This document shows, piece by piece, positions 55,194-62,739 of a DNA stretch of 64,000 nt. A model generated the notes under the pieces. The model was given only the letters and a program-made list of their open reading frames with translations, was not told where the DNA came from and made no database searches. Made by a program: the position numbers and the translations under genes. The stretch's first letter is position 1; every line of letters starts with the position of its first letter. This DNA is from Paracidovorax anthurii (GTDB lineage: Bacteria; Pseudomonadota; Gammaproteobacteria; Burkholderiales; Burkholderiaceae_C), in NCBI RefSeq assembly GCF_003269065.1, contig NZ_QLTA01000027.1, positions 1 to 64,000 of the forward strand, written 5' to 3'.

Positions 55194-57746
55194 TCAGGGA
55201 TTCAGGGTGAGCGCATGCACCCAGCGCTGCGGCCGCAGCTGCAGGGGCCGGTAGCCGCCCCCCACCCAGGCCTCGCGCATGTCGCGGTAGCGCGGCGAGA
55301 ACACCAGCCCGCTCTGCCCGGTCTGGTAGATGAAGAGCGACTGCTCCAGGTCGGCCAGGTCGTACACCGCGCGCAGCGAGGCCGCGTGCCGGTTGACGAA
55401 CGGCCCCGAGGCATTGCCCGCGTCGTACTGCCCCACGTTGACCGTGTAGGCATCTCCGGGCGATGGCACCCGCACGTCGAAGAAGCGCGCCAGCGCCGGC
55501 ACGCTGCCGAAGGGGCGGTGAACGCTCAGCGCCGGGTGCGCCACGCCCCAGCGCCAGCGGGCGGGATCGGCCCCCTGCGCGGCCTGCAGCCGGTCGAGCG
55601 CCCGGGCCAGGGCATCGGCGGACTGGCGCTCGCAGGTCGTGGGCTGGCACCACCACGCATCGCCGCGCTCCAGGATGCCCTCCAGGCCCGCGCGGTAGTC
55701 GCGCTTGCCATAGGTGGCCTCGAAGCGCTCGGCCCCGATGCGCGCGGCGATGGTGCCCCGCGCCAGCTCGTCCACCCAGGCGGCGAAGACGAGGGGCGCC
55801 GCGCGGTCGGCCCGCATCGCGCCGTCGAACCCCTCCAGCTGCGCCGCCACCGCCCCGGCCAGGGGATGGGCATGGCCCTGCAGTGCCCGCCGCAGGTGCG
55901 GCAGCAGGCGCAGCGTGGCCAGCGAGACCACGTCGCCCTGCAGCCGCTGCATGCTCGCCATGTCATGGCGGGGCACGGCGTCCAGCTGCTGCGCGATGCG
56001 CTCGTAGCGGTAGGGCAGCGCCCAGTCCTGGGTGATGAAGTGCGCATAGCCCTCGGCCGTGACGCGCTGGTTGGCCGTGGCGATCCAGCCCTTCGCGCCG
56101 TCGTCCTGCGGGGTGTCGGCATAGGGCAGCCAGCCCTGCCAGTCGTAGCGGGCGTCCCATCCGGGCGCGGGTGCCACGCCGCGCAGGTCGTGGGCCTCGC
56201 CGCGCACGGGCACGCGGCCCACGGCCTTGAAGGCGATGCGGCCCTGCACGTCGGCGGCCACCACGTTCTGCATGGGCGAGTGGTAGTACGACAGCGCCTG
56301 GAACAGCCCGTCCACCGACTCCGCATGGTTGAGCTTGAGGCCGGCAAGCACCGTCTGGTTGTCGGCGTCCAGGGCGCTCCAGCGCAGCGCGATGGCGTAC
56401 CGCCCCAGGTCGATCAGCGCGGCATGCGAGGCCTGGGCATCGCTCAGCACCGGCCCGTGGCGCGTGGAGCGCAAGGTCACGACGGCATCGGGCTGGCCCT
56501 TGACGCGGATGGTTTCGGTACGCACCCCGAAATCGGCCCAGCCCTCGGGGGTGCGGTAGCGGCGCGGGTTGGACGGGTCGATCTGCTCCAGGTACAGGTC
56601 CTGCACGTCGGGGCTGGTGTTCGTGAAGCCCCAGGCCACGCGCGCGGTGCGGCCCAGCACCACGAACGGCAGGCCCGGCAGCATGCCGCCGATCACCTCC
56701 GTGGGAGGAATGGGCGTGCCGTCGGAGGCACGGCCCGCCGGGGCGTGCAAGGCCGCGTAGTACCAGATGGCGGGCGCCGACAGGCCCAGGTGCGGATCGT
56801 TGGCCAGCAGCGGCTTGCCGCTGGCCGTCCGCGAACCCGCCACGACCCAGTTGTTGCTGCCCTTGCCCTCGTTCGTGCCAGCATCGCGCACCAGGGCCCG
56901 CGACCACTCCAGCCACTGGCGCGCGCCATCGCCCAGCAGGGCCAGCGGCACCGCCGTGCCCGCGGCACCCGCCGCATCCGACGTGGATGCCGGCGCATCG
57001 CCCCCGGAGCGGTACACCCCCAGGCCACGGTAGAGCGCGGCCAGGTCCACGGCGGTGGCGGGCGCCTCGCCCGGATAGGGCGGCAGCGCCTGCCAGAGGC
57101 GCTGCGTATCGAGCACCCGGGCCAGGGACAGGCGCGTGAACTCCTGCCCCCAGTTGCCCCCCATGTCCAGGGCCATCATGAGGGCCCAGCCCATGCTGTC
57201 CTCGGGCAGCCAGGCCGCGTCCGCGCCCCCGGCCCCGCCGGGCACCACGCCCAGCAACGGGAATTCGGGCGGCAGGGCCTGGGTGCGATGCTGGTGAAAG
57301 CTCCGGATGCCCTGGCTGTAGGCCTGCAGCGCGTCGCGCGCCTCCGCCGGCAGCCCGGCGTACTGCCTCCGCGCCGCGCCGATGATGTCGAGCGCGCGCA
57401 TGAGCTTGTCGGTCTCCAGCGTGGCGGGGCCGAACACCTCCGAGAGCTGGCCGCGCATGAGGCGGCGGTTGAACTCCAGCTGCCAGGTGCGCTCCTGGGC
57501 GTGCAGGTAGCCCGTGGCAAACCACAGATCCCGGGGCGACGCGGCCTCGATGTGGGTCACGTCGGAAGGATCGCGCCGCACCTGCACGGGCGCCGACAAC
57601 CCCGGCGCCTGCAAGCGCCCATCCAGGGCCGGAAAGCTGCGCTGCACATACCAGGCCAGCGCGGCGCCCGCGAGCAGCGCCACCGCCACCACGCCCACGG
57701 CGAGCACCCGCCACCAGGAGCCGCCGATCTTCTTTCGGATTTCCAT
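55194..57746 (-). CDS. Penicillin acylase family (S45) N-terminal nucleophile hydrolase
   Basis: This 850-residue protein has an N-terminal membrane anchor (VLAVGVVAVALLAGAALAWYV) and then the alpha chain of an Ntn amidase, with RDPSDVTHIEAASPRDLWFATGYLHAQERTWQLEFNRR. The processing site and catalytic Ser are in NEGKGSNNWVVAGSRTASGKPLLANDPHLGL, near residue 298, followed by the beta chain (GRTARVAWGFTNTSPDVQDLYLEQ). Family members cleave acyl side chains of penicillins, acyl-homoserine lactones or siderophore precursors. The ATG at 57746 (MEIRKKIGG) gives a normal anchor. Neighbouring the Tat-exported PLP enzyme, it may act on an envelope acyl-amide. Confidence 0.9.
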   Translation of the reverse strand: MEIRKKIGGSWWRVLAVGVVAVALLAGAALAWYVQRSFPALDGRLQAPGLSAPVQVRRDPSDVTHIEAASPRDLWFATGYLHAQERTWQLEFNRRLMRGQLSEVFGPATLETDKLMRALDIIGAARRQYAGLPAEARDALQAYSQGIRSFHQHRTQALPPEFPLLGVVPGGAGGADAAWLPEDSMGWALMMALDMGGNWGQEFTRLSLARVLDTQRLWQALPPYPGEAPATAVDLAALYRGLGVYRSGGDAPASTSDAAGAAGTAVPLALLGDGARQWLEWSRALVRDAGTNEGKGSNNWVVAGSRTASGKPLLANDPHLGLSAPAIWYYAALHAPAGRASDGTPIPPTEVIGGMLPGLPFVVLGRTARVAWGFTNTSPDVQDLYLEQIDPSNPRRYRTPEGWADFGVRTETIRVKGQPDAVVTLRSTRHGPVLSDAQASHAALIDLGRYAIALRWSALDADNQTVLAGLKLNHAESVDGLFQALSYYHSPMQNVVAADVQGRIAFKAVGRVPVRGEAHDLRGVAPAPGWDARYDWQGWLPYADTPQDDGAKGWIATANQRVTAEGYAHFITQDWALPYRYERIAQQLDAVPRHDMASMQRLQGDVVSLATLRLLPHLRRALQGHAHPLAGAVAAQLEGFDGAMRADRAAPLVFAAWVDELARGTIAARIGAERFEATYGKRDYRAGLEGILERGDAWWCQPTTCERQSADALARALDRLQAAQGADPARWRWGVAHPALSVHRPFGSVPALARFFDVRVPSPGDAYTVNVGQYDAGNASGPFVNRHAASLRAVYDLADLEQSLFIYQTGQSGLVFSPRYRDMREAWVGGGYRPLQLRPQRWVHALTLNP

Positions 57747-57797
57747 TGCATCACACCCGTCTTGCGAGGGCGCCATTGTCATGCAGCCCGCATGCGT

Positions 57798-58748
57798 TCA
57801 GTGGTGCGGCGCCAGCGTGTCCCAGGTCTCCGGCGCGTCGGTATCGGTCACCCCGAAGCCGACGGTGGGCGTATCGGGCCGCCCGAACGGCACGCCCAGC
57901 GCGATCTGCCCGCTGCCATGCAGCACGCAGGCATCGCGCCGCAGCGCCACCACGGCCGCGCTGCCGTCGAACCGGACCCAGCTTCCAAAACTGCTCATGT
58001 CGATGAACGTGATGGTGCCGCCGCGCCACTCGATGCGCGCATGCAGGCGCGACACCCGCGAGTCGGCCAGCCGCACCGGAACCTGCGAAGACCTCCCCAC
58101 CTGCACCGGGCCGTCGGCGGCCCCGAAGGCCCGGAAGCTGCCGCCCCAGCCCAGCTCGATGCGCGCGCTGGCGGCCTCCAGCGGAGTGACGCTGCTCGGC
58201 AGGTCTGCGTGCTGCGTGATGAGGCCGTGCTCTTCGCCCTGCCGCCAATCCACCTGGTGGACCATCAGCGGCTCGGTGCGCCCCCGCAGTTCGAGCTGCC
58301 CCAGGCGCACATAGGCCGTGCCATCGACCGGCCCGGCGAGCCGCGCCACGGCGGCATCGGCCCAGATCTCCCGCGGGCCGGCCCGCTCGCACAGGCGGGC
58401 GGCGACATTCACCGCATCGCCGTAGGTGTCGCCGTCCATCTCCACCACCTCGCCATGGGCCATGCCCACGCGCAGGTCCATGCTCAGCCCGCTCTGCCCG
58501 GGCCGCTCGTGGTGGCGCCGGACCATGTCCACCACGGCCTCCACCGCCACCGCCGGCCTGGGGAAGACGGCCAGCACGCCGTCGCCCAGGGTCTTCACCA
58601 CGCGCCCGCCATGCACGACCATCACCGCGGCGATCCATTCGGTGAGCCACGTCACGGTTGCCGCCGCCCGCGCATTGCCATGGGTCTCGAACAGCGCCGT
58701 GGTGCCGACGATGTCGGAGAACACCACGGTGTGCAGCACGGTCTTCAT
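57798..58748 (-). CDS. Class III adenylate/guanylate cyclase with FHA domain
   Basis: This 316-residue cytoplasmic protein joins a cyclase domain (about 1-175) and an FHA domain (about 215-300). The cyclase keeps both metal-binding aspartates (HTVVFSDIVGTTALFE and VVKTLGDGVLAVFP) and the transition-state residues (DTYGDAVNVAARLCERA), so it should be active. The FHA part has VQVGRSSQVPVRLADSRVSRLHARIEW and DMSSFGSWVRF. I place the start at the ATG of MKTVLHTVVFS; the longer in-frame extension is poor. It may read phosphothreonine signals from a kinase and produce cAMP or cGMP. It is monocistronic or follows a neprosin-type gene. Confidence 0.9.
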   Translation of the reverse strand: MKTVLHTVVFSDIVGTTALFETHGNARAAATVTWLTEWIAAVMVVHGGRVVKTLGDGVLAVFPRPAVAVEAVVDMVRRHHERPGQSGLSMDLRVGMAHGEVVEMDGDTYGDAVNVAARLCERAGPREIWADAAVARLAGPVDGTAYVRLGQLELRGRTEPLMVHQVDWRQGEEHGLITQHADLPSSVTPLEAASARIELGWGGSFRAFGAADGPVQVGRSSQVPVRLADSRVSRLHARIEWRGGTITFIDMSSFGSWVRFDGSAAVVALRRDACVLHGSGQIALGVPFGRPDTPTVGFGVTDTDAPETWDTLAPHH

Positions 58749-59202
58749 GGCAGGCAGCCTCCCCAGGGCTGCGCGCGGCCGGCGCGGCGCAGTCGCGCAA
58801 GGCAGTGGCGAAGGGGTGAGGGACAGCGTGGCACGGCAGGGAAGAAAGGTCGGCGCGGGCTTTGGATTATGGGGTGCTACCGTGGCATTCGCCACCAGAG
58901 ATTCAGAGTTTCCGGGCGCCCCGGAAAGCCCCCGGCCCGGGGTTCCTCGCGCCGGCGCATCCCGGTCGGCTTTGCAGCCAGAGGGACAGCCGCATTGCAT
59001 TGCCTTGGCCTGAGGCGGCAGCGCTGTTGCATCCCCCGTGTGCCGGCTCTTTGATGGCTTGTCTCCTGGCAGCGGCGGAGTCACCGCAGCCGCTCGTGCA
59101 TGCATCGGTGCCATTGACCTGACCTGGGTCAAGACGTTGTACTTCGGGGAATCGAGATGCCGGCGCACTGTCGCCGTTGCCAACGGCAGTGCGTCGAAAC
59201 CC
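58749..59202. other. 454-base noncoding stretch between cyclase and neprosin array
   Basis: I see no credible gene: the frames through it are antisense or GC-driven shadows. It would contain the promoter of the minus-strand cyclase gene near its left end and the transcription end of the neprosin-type gene near 59150-59200. No clear terminator or repeat was found. Confidence 0.4.
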
Positions 59203-60639
59203 TCAGTGGCAACCCGGTCCGCCGAAGTAGAAGCCGCCAGTCGTCATCTCGGGCGACGGGGTGGTGCGGCTCACGCCGGTGCCGCTGTCGTAGCTCAGTC
59301 CCGCCACTGCCACGGTATAGCAGCGGGGGGCGGTCGAGCTGACGTCTTTCAGGTGGGTTACGGCATGTGCCTTCAAACTGTCGTCGATGTAGAAATGGTT
59401 GGCTTGGAACGCCGCCTGCCTGTAGCCGCTGGCAGCAAATGCGCCGCTACCCATGGGCGTGCTCGGGGCGTTGTCATCGGCGTAGGTTTCGCCGCCAGCC
59501 CAGAAGGCGATCGATGCATTGGGCGATGCCAAGTCACCGCCGGTGTAGAGGCTTGCCTTGTAGTAACCAATCCAATGGCCGTCGACACTCAGCCACCAGT
59601 TGCCGTCCTGGTTCCGCTCGAACGCCACCTTCACCACGCCCTGCGCGCCATTCTTCACGCTGTAGCGGTTGGCGGCAAAAGCAACGCCAAACACGTTCCC
59701 CGAAGCGGTCTGAACGAACTGGCCGCATTCCAGGTTGTGGCAACCGGTCCTGTAGCCGTTCTGGGTGGAGTAGATGAAAAGGATCGACTTGTTCCCCCAT
59801 TTCGGATAACTCGGTCGCCGCTGCCAGCCAACCTCAAGGGTCTGCACGGAGTCTGCGCTCATGACCCATATCTGGCTTATCGACATTTAGTCGTTCGCCG
59901 TGACAAAGGCCGGATTCCAGATATTGAGGTCCGCGCCAGCACCCGCGATGAGCGCGCCTTGGGTGTCCGCGAACATCTGTGCGAAGTGGTGTATCTCGGG
60001 AGACTCCTCGGCAGCGGAAACCGCCGCAGCTCCCGGTCGACGGGGAGCCGCGCCCTTGCTCAGGAATTTTTTCAAGGTCGCGAACTGCGTCAACTGGTCG
60101 AGGCCGATGCGTTCAAGCGGGATCGTCCCGCGTGGGCATTGCTCACCCGCCGTCAACTCGCTGACGGCCGATCCGTGGGGGTTCGCGGAGGGCGGATTCG
60201 CGACGGCACTGCCATCGCGCAGCCCGGGCTGTTCACCCACGGGAATGCAATCAGAAGTAGCTCCGTCCTGCTTCAACGATTGCACCACCGTCACGTCGTG
60301 GTAGCGGTTCTGCAGGTAGCGCTTCATCTCCAGGAACGCGGACTCGCCCGCAACGCCGGAAGATGGGGGCACCTGCTGGTAGGTCGCGGCATTCAAGGCC
60401 AACAGGAACTGGGTGAACTCGGCCGTAGTGGATGCTGTCTTGCCATCCTGCAGCAGCGTTGGACCACGGGAAGGAGGCAGAGGGGGCATCATCGCATCGA
60501 CGTAACCATTGTCGGGAGCAGCGGTCGATGGACGATTTTCAGGAGAAGCGGATGCGTATCCACCCGATCCAAGCAGGCAAGCGATGGTGATGATTAACGG
60601 GAAGCGATGGCTCGTGGAGGTATGGTTTCCGGTAGGCAT
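59203..60639 (-). pseudogene. Neprosin-domain protein, copy 1, broken by an in-frame stop
   Basis: This is the left copy of a three-copy array. Read through, it matches copy 2 from signal peptide (MPTGNHTSTSHRFPLIITIACLLGSGG) to the end (GGFYFGGPGCH). At 59887-59889 it has TAA where copy 2 has TAC (Tyr in ANDYLSISQIW), and the next codon also differs (ATG for CTG). The catalytic-type residues all lie after the stop (TLEVGWQ, WAGGETYA), so the product would be inactive unless the stop is read through or the ATG after it starts a separate 227-residue chain. Both halves are otherwise intact, suggesting a recent loss. Plant neprosin-type motifs are described under copy 2. Confidence 0.8.
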
Positions 60640-60905
60640 GATCACAATCCTTTGACATCGTGGGAGAGGCGCCAGCCCACCACCCGCGGGGCAGGAACCG
60701 GCGAGGACATCCATGCTTTCGGCTGCGAGCCTTCCAGCACCTGGGTCGGATTCCCTGGCATGGATCTGCAATTCGCATGGCCGTCGCCAGGCAGCCCGAG
60801 GGCCTTGCCCGGCGGCGACGTGGACAGATTGGCGCCGGGCAAATCTCGTGACCGCCGGTGCTCCGACACGCTGCCGCCGTTACCCACGACAGCGCGTCGA
60901 CAACG
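60640..60905. repeat. Upstream segment shared between neprosin copies 1 and 2
   Basis: The about 200 bases upstream of copy 1 (to about 60840) are clearly similar to those upstream of copy 2 (62349-62550), for example ATGATCACAATCCTTTGACATCG and CCGGCGAGGACATCCATGCT. Duplication therefore included the promoter region. No gene is seen here. Confidence 0.6.
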
Positions 60906-62348
60906 TCAGTGGCAGCCCGGTCCGCCGAAGTAGAAGCCGCTGGTCGTCATCTCGGGCGATGGGGTGATGCGGCTCACGCCGGTACTGGATCTGTTGTAGC
61001 TCAGCCCCGCCACGGCCATGGTGTAGCAGTCGGGGTTGGTGACAGCGAAGCCTGTCAGGTTGGTCAAGGCATGTGTCTTCAAGCTGTCGTCAATGTAGAA
61101 ATGATTGGCTTGGAACGCCGCCTGCCTGTAGCCCTTGGCCGCGAATACGCCGCTGCCCATGGGCGTGCTCGGGGCGTTGGCATAGGCGTGGGTTTCACCA
61201 CCAGCACTGATGCGGGTCGACGCACTGGGCGATGCCAAGTCGCCGCCGGTATAGAGGCTTGCCTTGTAGTAACCAATCCAATGGCCGTCGACACTCAGCC
61301 ACCAGTTGCCGTCCGAGTTGCGCTTGAACGCCACCTTGACCATGCCCTGCGTGCCATTCTTCACGCTGTAGCGGTTGGCGGCAAAAGCAACGCCGAATAC
61401 GTTCCCCGAAGCGGTCTGAACGAACTGGCCGCATTCCAGGTTGTGGCAACCGGTACTGGCATAGCCGTCCTGGGTGGAGTAGATGAAAAGGATCGATTTG
61501 TCCCCCCAGTTCGGATAACCCGGCTGCCTCCGCCAGCCGACTTCCAAACTCTGCTGAAAGTCCGCGCTGACCAGCCATATCTGGCTTATCGACAGGTAGT
61601 CGTTCGCCGTGGCAAAGGCCGGATTCCAGATATTGAGGTCCGCACCGGCACCCGCGATGAGCGCGCCTGCCGTGTCCTCGTATATCGACGCGTAGTGGTG
61701 TATCGCAGTGAATGTCTCAGCGGCGGAAACCGGCGAGGCTCCCGGTGGGCGAGGGAGTGCGCCCTTGCTCAAGAACTGCTTCAAGGTCGCGAAATGCGTC
61801 AACTGATCGAGGCCGATGCGTTCAAGCGGAATCGCCCCGCGTGGGCATTGCTCACCCGCCGTCAACTCGCTGACGGCCGATCCGTGGGGGTTCGCAGAGG
61901 GCGGACTCGCGACGGCGCTGCCATCGCGCAGCCCGGGCTGTTCACCCACGGGAATGCAATCGGAGATGGCTCCGTCCTGCTTCAACGATTGCACCACCGT
62001 CACGCCGTTGTAACGGTTCTGCAGATAGCGCTTCATCTCCAGGAACGCAGCCTCACCCGCAACGCCGGAAGATGGGGGCACCTGCTGGTAGGTCGCGGCA
62101 TTCAAGGCCACCAGGAACTGGGTGAACTCGGCCGTAGTGGATGCTGTCTTGCCATCCTGCAGCAGCGTTGGGCCATGGAAAGGCGGCAGGGGCAGCATCA
62201 TCGCGTCGACATAGTCATAGTCGGGACCAGCGGTCGATGGACGGTTCTCGGAAGAAGCGGATGCATATCCACCCGATCCGAGCAGGCACGCGATGGCGAT
62301 GATTGACGGGAAGCGAGGGCCCGTGAGGGTGTGGTTTCCGGTAGGCAT
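60906..62348 (-). CDS. Secreted neprosin-domain protein, copy 2 (intact)
   Basis: This 480-residue secreted protein has a signal peptide (GPRFPSIIAIACLLGSGGYASAS), an N-terminal region with a CIPVGEQPGL segment, and from about residue 245 a neprosin domain. The domain shows ALIAGAGADLNIWNP, LSISQIWLVSADF, SLEVGWR, GCHNLECGQFVQ, GNWWLSVDGHWIGYYKASLY, ISAGGETHAY and the end GFYFGGPGCH. Plant neprosins, prolyl endopeptidases of pitcher-plant fluid, use two glutamates in an E-x-GW and a GGE context; both contexts are here. AAAGGA nine bases before the ATG supports the start. It is probably a secreted peptidase, perhaps acting on plant proline-rich proteins; activity is inferred. Confidence 0.85.
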   Translation of the reverse strand: MPTGNHTLTGPRFPSIIAIACLLGSGGYASASSENRPSTAGPDYDYVDAMMLPLPPFHGPTLLQDGKTASTTAEFTQFLVALNAATYQQVPPSSGVAGEAAFLEMKRYLQNRYNGVTVVQSLKQDGAISDCIPVGEQPGLRDGSAVASPPSANPHGSAVSELTAGEQCPRGAIPLERIGLDQLTHFATLKQFLSKGALPRPPGASPVSAAETFTAIHHYASIYEDTAGALIAGAGADLNIWNPAFATANDYLSISQIWLVSADFQQSLEVGWRRQPGYPNWGDKSILFIYSTQDGYASTGCHNLECGQFVQTASGNVFGVAFAANRYSVKNGTQGMVKVAFKRNSDGNWWLSVDGHWIGYYKASLYTGGDLASPSASTRISAGGETHAYANAPSTPMGSGVFAAKGYRQAAFQANHFYIDDSLKTHALTNLTGFAVTNPDCYTMAVAGLSYNRSSTGVSRITPSPEMTTSGFYFGGPGCH

Positions 62349-62739
62349 GATCACAATCCTTTGACATCGAGGGAGGGAGCGCCAGCCCACCGCCCGCGGG
62401 GCGGGAACCGGCGAGGACATCCATGCTCTCTGTTGCAAGCGCTTCCAGCGCCTGGGTCGGATTGACTGGCATGGATCGTCAATTCACACGGCCGTCGCCA
62501 GACCGCCCGAGGGCCTTGCCCGGCGGCGACGTGGACGGGTTGGCGTCGAAGCGGATCGGGGTGATCCGCCGAACCGGCGTCAAACAGGTCGATAACACCC
62601 GACAAACCACCATTTCCAGCCACGCCGGCTCGAAAAGCCTGCTCAAGCAGTTGTCATGACGGGCGCATCGATCGGCACGATCGGTACCGTGACCACCGGC
62701 GCCGATCGTGCCGCTATAGCCAACGACAGCTCGAAAACG
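62349..62739. other. 391-base gap between neprosin copies 2 and 3
   Basis: The left half (to about 62550) is the duplicated upstream region of copy 2. The right half contains no gene; CGATCGGCACGATCGGTACCG and related short palindromic runs are present near 62665-62710 and may be the transcription end of copy 3. Nothing else is supported. Confidence 0.4.

Noticed and set aside
53733-57746. Beta-lactam biosynthesis suggested by isopenicillin-epimerase-like and penicillin-acylase-like genes
   Set aside because: No synthetase, isopenicillin synthase or expandase is near; both families are broad, and a PvdN/PvdQ-like role fits the export signals better.
54633-59054. A 1473-codon open frame antisense to the PLP enzyme, acylase and cyclase
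   Set aside because: Composition is typical of antisense GC-rich frames and it crosses three recognisable genes and two gaps.
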